NCBI GenBank assembly: GCA_905221605.1
Contig: CAJNDS010001284.1
Coordinates: 1-24,661, forward strand
Length of the DNA stretch: 24,661 nt
Source: Symbiodinium natans
Lineage: Eukaryota; Sar; Dinophyceae; Suessiales; Symbiodiniaceae
Direction of reading: 5' to 3'
Shown: piece by piece, positions 8,269 to 18,708 of the stretch
How positions within the stretch are numbered: position 1 is the stretch's first letter
How the letters are laid out: each line of letters begins with the position of its first letter
Translations under genes and position numbers: made by a program
The notes under the pieces: generated by a model
Database searches by the model: none
Told to the model about the DNA's origin: nothing
Seen by the model: the letters and a program-made list of their open reading frames with translations, nothing else

Positions 8269-9999
8269 ATGAGCCTCCAAAAGGAAGTGCTTTGCGGTGC
8301 TGAAGTGCTCTGTACCATGGAGTGCCGTTGCCAAGCAGCTACCTGTCGCTTGTGTTCTCTGAAGCGGACCTGCCGCGAGCTGCAACAGCGCTTGCGAGAA
8401 GGACAGCGGCCGCTTGTCAGGGCAGCCCGAAAAGCCCACAGAGTGAGTTGGCCGTGCGGACTTTCCCCAAAGCAGCGGCATCAGGTCTTGTGTACCTATG
8501 TTCTCAGCGGTCACAATGCAATAGTGGCCATGCAGCACGCCCGACAACTACAGAGGCGTGCAGCGTCTGACGACACGCTGCCAAGCATTACGTTTGTCCA
8601 GAATCTTTACCGGGAAGCTGCGGCTTCTGATGTTCATGCCTGTACAGATCCGCAGACGGCGGCCCAAAAACATGCTTCTCGAGAAGCTCACGTTTTCTTG
8701 GCAGAGGCCAACCTTTTTCGCTGGGTTCGGCAGCAGAACTTTCGTTGTCACTCGGCTCCGACCTCGGAGGCGGCCTTCTTCGAGTTTCGACGAAGATTGG
8801 GTGATCATGCTGGCTGCCGGGCTGCCACAAACCGTGGCGGCCGGAAGTGGTTGCAGCGATGGTGTAAACGTTGGGATGTGAGTAGAGGAACCGTGCCAGT
8901 GCGTGTGGCTGTGGAGCCTGCGCGCTTGCCCCAGAAGGCTTGGGTGCATTTTCTTCTGAAGTTAAGACTTTTTGCATAGATTGAGGAGCCTTTTTTGGGG
9001 TCACAAGCAAGCATCATATTTGGAGTTGCAAATCGGCCCAGTACCAAAAACGGGACCGCTTTCTGGCCCAAAAAATGGGGGGCCCAAATCTGAATTTGTG
9101 TCCGGGCAGAGGTGGCGGTGTTCTTCCAATCGCTCAGCTTCCTTCGACATGCAAGTGCACCCCGACGTCTTTTGCATCTCAACCTTGATGAGACATCTGT
9201 AGCTCTGACGCCGCACCCTCTTTGTGGCTTGGTGGTCCAACGCCGCCACTGGGGAGCAGACGTGGAGGGCCCACGTCTGCCGGTTCGCAAGGGTGACTTG
9301 CGGACATTTGTGAGCTATGTGGCAGTGATATCAGACAACGACGAGCTTCAGCAGAGCTTGCCACATTTCGTCATCGGGAATAAGTCCGTGTTTACACTGG
9401 GCTTGATGCAGACAGTGGCCGCAGAATGCCGCCCGGGGACACATGTCTGGCGAACAGTCTCCTCATGGAACTCCACATCACTGCTTTTGGCAATGCTGGA
9501 CCTGATTTCGCTAGCGTTGGACGGTTGGAGATGGTTGCTGGAACCGGTTCTCACCCTCGATGTGGCTCCATGCCACCTTTCCAAAGAAGTCTTTCTACGG
9601 GCGTGCGAGGTTGACATCAAATTGAATTTCGTGCCGGCCGGCGCAACATTCCTGCTGCAGCCGCTCGACGTGCGCGGCTTCTTCTCTTTCAAGTGGTGGC
9701 TCCGAACGGAGTACCAAATCTTACGACAGCTTGGTGACGGACAAGTCAGCAAGTTGGACTGGGTACGTTTGCTCATGAGAGCGCGGGAAGACTTTTGGTC
9801 CCGCAGATCGTGGCGCAAATCCTTTAGTTTGACAGGGTGTCTGGGCGAAGCTCTGCCTTGTCTGTCCAAGAAGCTGCAAGCTTTTGAAATAGACCCTCAA
9901 GCAGCGGGTCGTTCTCCACCTTCGAAAGAAGCAAGCCAATGCATATGGCCGCGAAATCGCGCCATGGGCTATGCGTATGACCTTTTGTTTAAAGAGTAA
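8269..9999 (+). CDS. CENP-B/pogo-like DDE transposase, two exons (copy 1)
   Basis: Exon 1 is 8269-8943 from an ATG, and exon 2 is 9112-9999; the proposed intron 8944-9111 starts GTGCAT and ends CAGAG|G, joining Trp to Val in phase 0. Exon 1 ends with a Tc5/CENP-B-type DNA-binding pattern (PTS...GGRKWLQRWCKRWDVSRG). Exon 2 carries a DDE_1 catalytic core: NLDET (Asp codon at 9187-9189), LDVAPCH (Asp at 9559-9561) and LLQPLDV (Asp at 9667-9669). There are 35 residues between the second and third Asp, within the pogo/Tigger range. All three acids are present, so the core could be active. I found no terminal inverted repeats by eye. The N-terminus is uncertain: in the second block a 4-bp loss shifts the frame before residue 26, so the true start may lie in an upstream exon or downstream of this point. 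Confidence 0.7.
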
Positions 10000-10234
10000 A
10001 GCTCGCCGTGGGACCGGAAGCGCTCAATGCTTGAAGCTCCAACGTCCGACAAGCGGGATGTGTGATACTGCTTGGGGAAGGTGCAACATGGTGGAAAGGA
10101 CCATGCGTTCTTGGTGCTGGAAGTAGGGCCCAGCGTGTGCAATGTTTCTGAGCGGGAACGCGTGCTTTGCTTCGTGTGTCCTCAAGTGGGTGGAAAGAGA
10201 GACGTGTGCATGCGCCACGGTAGTTGCTGCAGCC

Positions 10235-10643
10235 ATGAGTGCCGAAGCTGCTGCTGGCGATGTTGTACGAGATCTCAAAAGGCAGCGGCAAGAGCTGAAG
10301 GTGCCAAGAGACTTTTCTGTCCTATGCGCGCACGCTGCCCATACACGTGCCTTTTTTGCCAGGACGAACTGAAGCGCGCCAGCAAAGCCCTCAAGAACGA
10401 AGCTGCTATCCTCAAGAAGAGCACTTCTTTTTGCGTAGCCTGCTCTGATGCAGTGTGACAGTGTGCGAAGCAGTTTTCCTTTAGGTCAGAAAGCGCCGCC
10501 GCCTCCTGCGAAAAGCAGGCGATTTGGACGACGACTCACTGATCTGGCTACTGCGCAGACGGCAAAACGCAGATGCCGGACCACGTCAAGAAGCGCAACG
10601 TCCACGCGACAATGCTGTTGGTGAAGAGCGTCAAGAGACCTGA
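10235..10643 (+). CDS. Small basic coiled-coil protein, three predicted exons (copy 1)
   Basis: Proposed exons are 10235-10300 (ATG, 22 codons), 10363-10434 (24 codons) and 10485-10643 (52 codons plus TGA), all phase 0, giving about 98 residues. Introns are 62 and 50 bp, start GTGCCA and GTAGCC, and end in TTTTTTGCCAG|G and TTTTCCTTTAG|G, with good pyrimidine tracts and the AG|G context. The product is charged and helical (DLKRQRQELK, ELKRASKALKNE, then RKRRRLLRKAGDLDDDSL), rich in Lys/Arg, with a pattern like a short coiled coil. The two blocks differ at two exon positions (10392, 10505), both Leu-to-Leu, and by a 3-bp insertion inside intron 1. The second donor site is the least certain. 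It begins about 235 bp after the transposase stop on the same strand. Function unknown; I have an impression of similar small dinoflagellate proteins but cannot name a family. Confidence 0.45.
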
Positions 10644-11195
10644 GCTGTGAACGGTTTAGCGAAGCTAAGTCCAAGCCACCCTGCTTGAGATATGTTTTTG
10701 CTGTGTCTGCGTTAGCTATCGCCAGTTGGCAGATGGCCAGCAGCGTCAAGTTGTGCGTTCTACAGAATGCAAGCACGCCTATGCATGTGGTCACGGAACG
10801 TGCCATGTGTAACGATCTCCTTGAACCTTGAAGGCTTGACCTCAGCCAACCAAACATGCTGATCGCCCAGATGTTGATCGAATGTGGTTGCTTGTTTCTC
10901 TTTGGCTCTTGCTTACAGTGCACGTTGTTGTTCTTATCCGAAACCACACGACAGCTGCCCAAGAAGCTTCCAGCGGTTGGGTGCGCGGCGGTCGCGATTT
11001 CACCGGTGGATGCCGCAGTGGTCGCGCACTTGGAGAGATGCGGACACCATGGTGCTGTTTCTGTTCTCATGCCACGACTTTCAAAGATGCGCTTGGCAGA
11101 TCATGTTCGCAGGCCAGTTGCAATGGGAAGAGTCTTTGCCAAGTCCCGCAAGCCGTCCGGGCTTCTGCCATGACATTTGGTTTCTAGATGCATCA
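10644..11195 (+). other. Unassigned stretch before satellite array 2, with one possible short ORF
   Basis: Three overlapping plus frames are open from about 10856 to the satellite edge. The frame with ATG at 11049 (50 codons to TGA at 11199-11201, just inside the satellite) is the only one in which the 11057 G to T difference between blocks is synonymous; it extends upstream without ATG to 10884, after a CTTGCTTACAG that could be an acceptor. One site is weak evidence. A 194-codon minus frame (10486-11070) is antisense to the small gene's third exon and takes three amino-acid changes between blocks, so I treat it as a shadow. No RNA gene seen. Confidence 0.25.
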
Positions 11196-14100
11196 TCGTG
11201 ACACATCGCTACCATTGAGTACCATCTGCCCCCATCGCTTGCCAGTCCAGTTGGCTGAAGGTCTTTACCGTCACATTTCGATGCAGCAACAGCGGCTTCG
11301 ACCTCTGCGAAAAATGTGCACACGCCCCGGCCCCAGTCCGTTCCCTCACAACAGATCTGCTCGAATGCCTGCCCGTGTAGGCCTTTGCAGTACTTGTGCA
11401 ATCTTTGTCAAATGTGTATGCCACGCTGAATCACGCTGATGTTGCCCGTCGATTTTGGCATCCGGGAGGCAACCCTCGGACATACAGCTGAAGATTCTAT
11501 TCGCTCCGATTTGGAGGCCATCCTGTCAGCAACAGGATTATTCACGACATGTCAAACTTGATTTTGGTGTTGTTTTCGCTTTCTGCTTGTTTTTGTATGG
11601 GTTTTGCCTATATTTTGAAGGTGTTTTCCTTTTTTGGGGTCAGGGCAACCATCCTAAACCTTAAAAGTCACTACACCCGACATGTCAAACTTGATTTTGG
11701 TGTTTCTGTTGCTCTCTGCTTGTTTTTGTATGGTTTTGCCTATGTTTTTAAAGGTGTTTTCCTTTTTGGGGTCAGGGCAACCATCCTAAACCTTAAAAGT
11801 TACTACACCCAACATGTCAAACTTGATTTTGGTGTTGTTTTCGCTTTCTTCGTGACACATCGCTACCATTGAGTGCCATCTGCCCCCATCGCTTGCCAGT
11901 CCAGTTGGCTGAAGGTCTTTACCGTCACATTTCGATGCAGCAACAGCGGCTTCGACCTCTGCGAAAAATGTGCACACGCCCCGGCCCCAGTCCGTTCCCT
12001 CACAACAGATCTGCTCGAATGCCTGCCCGTGTAGGCCTTTGCAGTACTTGTGCAATCTTTGTCAAATGTGTATGCCACGCTGAATCACGCTGATGTTGCC
12101 CGTCGATTTTGGCATCCGGGAGGCAACCCTCGGACATACAGCTGAAGATTCTATTCGCTCCGATTTGGAGGCCATCCTGTCAGCAACAGGATTATTCACG
12201 ACATGTCAAACTTGATTTTGGTGTTGTTTTCGCTTTCTGCTTGTTTTTGTATGGGTTTTGCCTATATTTTGAAGGTGTTTTCCTTTTTTGGGGTCAGGGC
12301 AACCATCCTAAACCTTAAAAGTCACTACACCCGACATGTCAAACTTGATTTTGGTGTTTCTGTTGCTCTCTGCTTGTTTTTGTATGGTTTTGCCTATGTT
12401 TTTAAGGGTGTTTTCCTTTTTGGGGTCAGGGCAACCATCCTAAACCTTAAAAGTTACTACACCCAACATGTCAAACTTGATTTTGGTGTTGTTTTCGCTT
12501 TCTTCGTGACACATCGCTACCATTGAGTACCATCTGCCCCCATCGCTTGCCAGTCCAGTTGGCTGAAGGTCTTTACCGTCACATTTCGATGCAGCAACAG
12601 CGGCTTCGACCTCTGCGAAAAATGTGCACACGCCCCGGCCCCAGTCCGTTCCCTCACAACAGATCTGCTCGAATGCCTGCCCGTGTAGGCCTTTGCAGTA
12701 CTTGTGCAATCTTTGTCAAATGTGTATGCCACGCTGAATCACGCTGATGTTGCCCGTCGATTTTGGCATCCGGGAGGCAACCCTCGGACATACAGCTGAA
12801 GATTCTATTCGCTCCGATTTGGAGGCCATCCTGTCAGCAACAGGATTATTCACGACATGTCAAACTTGATTTTGGTGTTGTTTTCGCTTTCTGCTTGTTT
12901 TTGTATGGGTTTTGCCTATATTTTGAAGGTGTTTTCCTTTTTTGGGGTCAGGGCAACCATCCTAAACCTTAAAAGTCACTACACCCGACATGTCAAACTT
13001 GATTTTGGTGTTTCTGTTGCTCTCTGCTTGTTTTTGTATGGTTTTGCCTATGTTTTTAAGGGTGTTTTCCTTTTTGGGGTCAGGGCAACCATCCTAAACC
13101 TTAAAAGTTACTACACCCAACATGTCAAACTTGATTTTGGTGTTGTTTTCGCTTTCTTCGTGACACATCGCTACCATTGAGTGCCATCTGCCCCCATCGC
13201 TTGCCAGTCCAGTTGGCTGAAGGTCTTTACTGTCACATTTCGATGCAGCAACAGTGGCTTCGACCTCTGCGAAAAATGTGCACACGCCCCGGCCCCAGTC
13301 CGTTCCCTCACAACAGATCTGCTCGAATGCCTGCCCGTGTAGGCCTTTGCAGTACTTGTGCAATCTTTGTCAAATGTGTATGCCACGCTGAATCACGCTG
13401 ATGTTGCCCGTCGATTTTGGCATCCGGGAGGCAACCCTCGGACATACAGCTGAAGATTCTATTCGCTCCGATTTGGAGGCCATCCTGTCAGCAACAGGAT
13501 TATTCACGACATGTCAAACTTGATTTTGGTGTTGTTTTCGCTTTCTGCTTGTTTTTGTATGGGTTTTGCCTATATTTTGAAGGTGTTTTCCTTTTTTGGG
13601 GTCAGGGCAACCATCCTAAACCTTAAAAGTCACTACACCCGACATGTCAAACTTGATTTTGGTGTTTCTGTTGCTCTCTGCTTGTTTTTGTATGGTTTTG
13701 CCTATGTTTTTAAAGGTGTTTTCCTTTTTGGGGTCAGGGCAACCATCCTAAACCTTAAAAGTTACTACACCCAACATGTCAAACTTGATTTTGGTGTTGT
13801 TTTCGCTTTCTTCGTGACACATCGCTACCATTGAGTGCCATCTGCCCCCATCGCTTGCCAGTCCAGTTGGCTGAAGGTCTTTACTGTCACATTTCGATGC
13901 AGCAACAGTGGCTTCGACCTCTGCGAAAAATGTGCACACGCCCCGGCCCCAGTCCGTTCCCTCACAACAGATCTGCTCGAATGCCTGCCCGTGTAGGCCT
14001 TTGCAGTACTTGTGCAATCTTTGTCAAATGTGTATGCCACGCTGAATCACGCTGATGTTGCCCGTCGATTTTGGCATCCGGGAGGCAACCCTCGGACATA

Positions 14101-14889
14101 CAGCTGAAGATTCTATTCGCTCCGATTTGGAGGCCATCCTGTCAGCAACAGGATTATTCACGACATGTCAAACTTGATTTTGGTGTTGTTTTCGCTTTCT
14201 GCTTGTTTTTGTATGGGTTTTGCCTATATTTTGAAGGTGTTTTCCTTTTTTGGGGTCAGAGCAACCATCCTAAACCTTAAAAGTCACTACACCCGACATG
14301 TCAAACTTGATTTTGGTGTTTCTGTTGCTCTCTGCTTGTTTTTGTATGGTTTTGCCTATGTTTTTAAAGGTGTTTTCCTTTTTGGGGTCAGGGCAACCAT
14401 CCTAAACCTTAAAAGTTACTACACCCAACATGTCAAACTTGATTTTGGTGTTGTTTTGCTATCTGCTTGTTTTTGTATGGGTTTTGCCTATATTTTGAAG
14501 GTGTTTTCCTTTTGTGGGGTCAGGGCAACCATCCTAAACCTTAAAAGTCACTACACCCGACATGTCAAACTTGATTTTGGTGTTTCTGTTGCTCTCTGCT
14601 TGTTTTTGTATGGTTTTGCCTATGTTTTTAAAGGTGTTTTCCTTTTTGGGGTCAGGGCAACCATCCTAAACCTTAAAAGTTACTACACCCAACATGTCAA
14701 ACTTGATTTTGGTGTTTTTTTGCTCTCTGCTTGTTTTTGTATGGGTTTTGCCTATATTTTGAAGGTGTTTTCCTTTTGTGGGGTCAGGGCAACCATCCTA
14801 AACCCTAAAAGTCACTACGCCCGACATGTCAAACTTGATTGTTTTTGTATGGTTTTGATTATATTTTGGAGGGTGTTTTCGCTTTTTGG
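11196..14889. repeat. Satellite array 2: five 654-bp units plus monomer tail
   Basis: Unit anchors lie at 11217, 11871, 12525, 13179 and 13833, exactly 654 bp apart. The array begins where the low-copy segment meets the shared TCGTGACACATCGC and ends in a tail of 132-bp monomers from 14163 that decays at about 14824-14889. Variant order is TACC, TGCC, TACC, TGCC, TGCC at the anchor, with CTGT and TGGC only in units four and five. Array 1 matches this order in units three to five and differs in unit two. The tail lacks the extra A seen near 3050, so a hydrophobic 293-codon frame (14165-15046) stays open across repeated 44-codon monomers; I regard that as a by-product of a period divisible by three. 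Confidence 0.95.
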
Positions 14890-14922
14890 TCCTACAGAGC
14901 AGGGCACAGTTTCTTTCACACT

Positions 14923-15393
14923 CTCTCACGCTCTCGTTTTCTCACACAATCTCGCGCGCGTAAGTGCCGCTCAAGGATGTGGGATAAACATGGACATGCT
15001 TGGGCATGCGCCTAAGTTTTTGAAGGTAAGGACGTGGAGACGGTGAGCAGAAGCATAGCGACGGTAAGGTTTTGGCCACGTCGGAGAGGGCGCATTCTGT
15101 CTAGCTCTCCCTTTCTCTTTCACAGAAGCTCTCGTTTGTCAATGTTTGTGAAGTGCCGCTGACGGATGTGAGACAAACATGTGCATACTTGGGCCTAAGT
15201 TTTTGAAGGTAAGGACGTGTAGACGGTGAGCAGAAGCATAGCTACGGGGGGGACGCATGCTGGCAGTTCGGATAGGGCGCATTTTCTATCGCTTTCACAC
15301 AATCTCTCCTTTCTCCATGTTCGTCACGCGTGCGAAGTGCCGCTCAAGGATGTGAGACAAACATGGGCATGCTTCGGCCAAGTTCTTGGGTTG
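14923..15393. repeat. Three degenerate 187-bp repeats, copy 2
   Basis: Identical by eye to 3560-4030, with cores at about 14964, 15153 and 15337. No gene seen. Confidence 0.75.
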
Positions 15394-15486
15394 AGGCAAG
15401 ACCACTGCATAATGGCGCCGCAATGCTTGTGCTTTGCGCGTCTCTGCACGTGACGTGTACAGAAACAGGTACATGAAATACATGTT

Positions 15487-15609
15487 GTTCGTTTTGCTCA
15501 GACGCCCCCCCCCTGTGTGATGCTCATATCCCTGGTGCTCGTTTTGCTCAAACGCCCCCCTTTGTCATGCTCATGCTGCATCCCTGGTGCTCATTTTGCT
15601 CACACCCCA
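15487..15609. repeat. C-rich GCTCA minisatellite, left block, copy 2
   Basis: Same as 4124-4246, including the nine-C run. Confidence 0.6.
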
Positions 15610-15778
15610 CGAACAACCCAGCCCAGGGATGTTCCCTTGGAGTTCCGGGGCAGCCAGTCCCATTGTGGACGTTCCTTCGTCTCCTACCACCTCGTGGCCA
15701 AAGACCTGGAGACCACTAGAAGCTTGCTCTGGGCACGCGGCCCCGCGAAACGTTCCGGGAAAGCAGGCCTCGAAAACC

Positions 15779-15846
15779 CGTGGTCCTGCAAATCCGTTTT
15801 TTGGACTAATAATTCTATTGTCCCACAACGGTTTTGCAGGACCACG
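15779..15846. promoter_or_regulatory. Candidate origin or regulatory hairpin, copy 2
   Basis: Both 20-base arms, the single mismatch and the AT-rich loop are unchanged from 4416-4483, and the GGTCCTGY motifs keep the same spacing (15782, 15887 and 15931 direct; 15836 inverted). Role as inferred for copy 1. Confidence 0.45.
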
Positions 15847-16017
15847 CGTGTCATCTTGCAGTTCTCGTACGTGGCTTGTCCTGTGCGGTCCTGCGGTAAT
15901 GGTTTCTGCAATGAGAGAAGGTAGACATTGGGTCCTGTCACGTTCCTGCGCAGCGTTTCGCAGGCTTGGACAGTGAGCTTCAGTGCCTCTCACCAAAGAG
16001 CTCACCACTTTTCATGA

Positions 16018-16215
16018 GCACCACATGGTTTGCGTAACTGCAGGGGAATCTGACACAAGCGTGAGTTCCTGCTTCTAACTGGTACGTACCGTGCAGGTGA
16101 CTCTTTCCCACAAACCCTCTAACTAAACGGGAGCGCCGTATGGTTTGTGTAACTGCGTGGGAATCTGACAGAAGCGTGACTGCCTGTCTCTAATTGGCAC
16201 GTGCCGTGCATGTAA
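16018..16215. promoter_or_regulatory. Paired repeats with 10-bp palindromes, copy 2
   Basis: GGTACGTACC is at 16081-16090 and GGCACGTGCC at 16196-16205, 115 bp apart and just upstream of the second Rep-like ATG. Confidence 0.5.
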
Positions 16216-16237
16216 ATCCGGGCATTTTGCCTGAGCC

Positions 16238-17881
16238 ATGTTGCCCGCAAAACGTCGTCGTTTGCAGGGCAAGCAGAGTCCGCCGGAGGGAGAAAACAGC
16301 AGGCAAACACGGACCCAGCTCCAGACCCTTGTCCGAGACACGTGGGTTGCGAGGAGAATGGTCGAGGAAGGCTCACATGGTCATGAGAGGCGCAATGTCC
16401 TGCGAGTGGAGTTTACCAGCATAGACAAGGTTCCAGTTCTACAGGCCATGCTGGGCCAAGTGCCTGCTCATCTCATGGCTGCAGCAAGAGCTTTGCTTGC
16501 CTCCTGGCACGCAGAACCCCCCATAGTCTTGAATGAGCAACCGCTGCCTTCCTACCGCGGCAGTGGCACGATGTTCAGATACTCTGGCTCCTGGTCCAGG
16601 ATTACAGATGCCGGGGCAAGTGCAATGTTGGCAGAAGGGGAGTCGCGGATTGCCGATATCTGTCGCCTCTTGCAGGACAATGTCGAGGTTGCAAGCCTTT
16701 GGGATGAGTTCCAACGCTTTGCGCAGCAGCTACGGCAAAGCAAGCTGGATCGTATGACTCTTGCGTGTGAGCTGCACACCGCTGTGAGTCTGGAGAAGCT
16801 GGTGCCCAGCATCCACTTTCATCTGATGTTTGACTCGAGATGCTTGGCGCAGGTTAGTTGGTTATGTTCTGCGTCCTGGCTCGGTTTTGCGGTCGCCGGT
16901 GCAGTTAGCTAATTAGGTGCCCTGTTTCAAAGGGTTGATGTGAACATGACCCACTGTTTCCACCGCCGCTTCGGGCGTTCCTCCTGGGTCCTTGCCGGTA
17001 GTTTTGTGGGGTAAAAGTAAGGACAGACGGTGACTCTGCCGAAGCCCAGTCTGTTGTTTCGTGGTGCCGTTCCGCATCAGTCTGTGGAGTGCAAGCAAGC
17101 TCGTGGAAAAGCTTGCCGAAAGGCATACGATCAGGGGCATTATTATTTACAGGTTCCGAAGATTGGCTCCATTCATATGACGACGACAGCTCCTGCCTTC
17201 ACCACCTTTCCAATTGCGCCGGATTGGATTACCAATTTATGGCAGGCCTGTAAAATTACGGAGCAGGTTGCGGAGAAGGAGTACCTGCGCTGCAAGAAGC
17301 ACGTGAAAGCCTATTTAGACAACATGAAGTTCCATGCACAGTGCATGCAGACAGAGGCCGTTGCAGCGCGCAAGGCGCAAGCGCTCCTGGACCTTCAGCC
17401 CCTCATGAAGACAGCCGTTGTGCTGGAGCAGGTCCAGCGCGACTTCTTGCCACAGTTCGCCCGCCCCATGTTCCGAAGGAGCTTCCTTGTTTTAACTGGT
17501 CCCACGCGACTTGGTAAAACAATCTATGCTCGCAGCCTCTTCGGTCATCGCCAGACACTAGAGCTCAACTGCTGTGGCGTGAGTCAGCCTGACTTGCGTG
17601 GCTTCAACCCTTTGGTCCACCGCGCCATCTTGTATGATGAAGGTTCCGCGGACATGGTTTTGCGCAATCGTCGCCTGTTTCAGGGATCCACAGAAGAGGT
17701 TACGCTCGCCCACTCTGGAACAAATCTGTTCACCTACAGTGTGTATGTCTACAACGTCGCTATGATTCTGACGTCGAACTCTTGGCTGCGTGAGCTGGAG
17801 GAGTTGCAGAGCGAGGAGCGCGAGTGGCTCGAAGGTAATTCAATCTGTATAGACTGCAAGCAGCCGCTGTATGAGACGTGA
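16238..17881 (+). CDS. Rep-like HUH/SF3 helicase protein, two exons (copy 2)
   Basis: Proposed exons are 16238-16852 and 17027-17881 with the intron 16853-17026. Coding sequence, intron and upstream region are the same as in copy 1 as far as I can see, so the HUH-like HFH, Walker A, Walker B and motif C are all intact. Two identical intact copies in one window suggest either very recent duplication or homogenisation. Confidence 0.75.
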
Positions 17882-17952
17882 AAGCCAAGAAGCCGGAACT
17901 CTGTCTGTGCTCTGTGCCTAAACCACGAAGCCATATAATGATAGGGGAAGAC

Positions 17953-18018
17953 TCTGCAACCATTTTTGGGCAAGCCGCTTTTGGGGGCAGAAATGGACGC
18001 CAGGAGGCAGCTCTGGCT
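17953..18018 (+). other. Possible degraded spliced-leader-like motifs, copy 2
   Basis: Same three weak matches as at 6590-6655, unchanged. Confidence 0.2.
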
Positions 18019-18057
18019 CAAGAACCGATTGAAAAATACAAATAACTGTTTTTCCTT

Positions 18058-18708
18058 TCAAGTTGGAGCAGACAAAGGCTTTTTCCACATGCAACAATGT
18101 TTTGGAAGTGTTGTCCTTCGTTCTGAACGGCTCGGGCATGCATGATTTTTGACATGTTTTCTTGATTTTTGAGCTTGCTTTGAACCGCGCCCGCTTTTTT
18201 TCAAGCATGTAGGGCGGTGGGACGGGGCTTGGGCGGGAGGGCGGGCCGCGGCCGCGCGTGTGCTGAGGCCTGCGAATGCCCGCATGCTCTGGCTTGTCAT
18301 GCCCAGCCAAGTCGGGCTCAACTGATGTGCGACAGGAAAACTGCTGCTTGCCATCGGGTGCACGCCAAATCCAGGCAACAGGCAGGCGACAACCTTGGAT
18401 TTCCAGACTTGTTGCTCTCCGTCCTGTGCATCGTTCACATGTCCTGCATCCTTTCTTCCGAAGCTGTCAGCTATGTCTTCCATAAGCCTGAGTACATCAG
18501 ATTGGGAAGGCGCATGCCAATTGTACACATGTTCCAGTGGTTTGTGGTTGACAGTACGCGGGCAGCTTCCATGCTTCTGACAGATGCCAGCTGTTGCGTT
18601 CAAACGTGCGCAGGCTTGAGCACCATCGTCTCGAAAAAGGCATGTTGCAAGCTCGATAGCTGTCTGGCTTTTACGCGTCCAGTTGGCTTCACGCCGCTTC
18701 TGGCACAC
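18058..18708 (-). CDS. Possible minus-strand gene or exon, unknown protein (copy 2)
   Basis: The frame is open for 216 codons, one Gln shorter than copy 1. At the changed site copy 1 reads Ser-Gln-Gln-Ser and copy 2 Ser-Gln-Ser, with the first Ser codon changed TCA to TCC. The competing plus frame is open for 221 codons here (18217-18882) but is interrupted by TGA in copy 1, so I prefer the minus frame. It probably needs a 5' exon, because the open frame starts at TAG|GTG without an ATG. Confidence 0.35.
   Translation of the reverse strand: MCQKRREANWTRKSQTAIELATCLFRDDGAQACARLNATAGICQKHGSCPRTVNHKPLEHVYNWHAPSQSDVLRLMEDIADSFGRKDAGHVNDAQDGEQQVWKSKVVACLLPGFGVHPMASSSFPVAHQLSPTWLGMTSQSMRAFAGLSTRAAAARPPAQAPSHRPTCLKKSGRGSKQAQKSRKHVKNHACPSRSERRTTLPKHCCMWKKPLSAPT
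18212..18245 (+). other. G-quadruplex-forming tract, copy 2
   Basis: Seven G-runs of three or more are kept despite the G to C change at 18223, which turns the five-G run into four. Confidence 0.7.

Larger units (their letters stand above)
3527..11195. repeat. Low-copy segment of the 11.36-kb tandem block, copy 1
   Basis: This segment recurs at 14890-22554. The offset is 11363 bp up to about 7140, 11360 after a net 3-bp loss near 7142-7146, 11356 after a 4-bp loss at 8341-8344, and 11359 after a 3-bp gain near 10334. Differences I see by eye, in copy 1 coordinates: 6860 G to C, 8776 T to C, 9910 C to A, 10392 C to T, 10505 C to T, 10658 A to T, 10747 C to T and 11057 G to T. The segment is therefore about 99.9 percent identical between copies. 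It holds the Rep-like gene, the transposase, the small coiled-coil gene and the possible minus-strand gene. Confidence 0.95.

Noticed and set aside
9348-9869. 173-codon minus frame and other antisense frames over the transposase
   Set aside because: They are antisense to the DDE core, whose three Asp motifs fix the plus strand as coding.
10486-11070. 194-codon minus-strand frame
   Set aside because: It overlaps exon 3 of the small gene and takes three amino-acid changes between blocks, whereas the plus-strand exon change is synonymous.
3527-11195. tRNA, rRNA, 5S or spliced-leader RNA genes
   Set aside because: No cloverleaf-like, rRNA-like or intact 22-nt leader followed by a GT donor was found by eye on either strand.
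14165-15046. 293-codon hydrophobic frame across array 2, and the 107-codon versions in every unit
   Set aside because: It exists because the 132-bp monomer and 654-bp unit are divisible by three. It is broken by one base in array 1, extends into non-repeat sequence without any motif, and the T-rich strand gives Phe/Leu/Val runs by composition.
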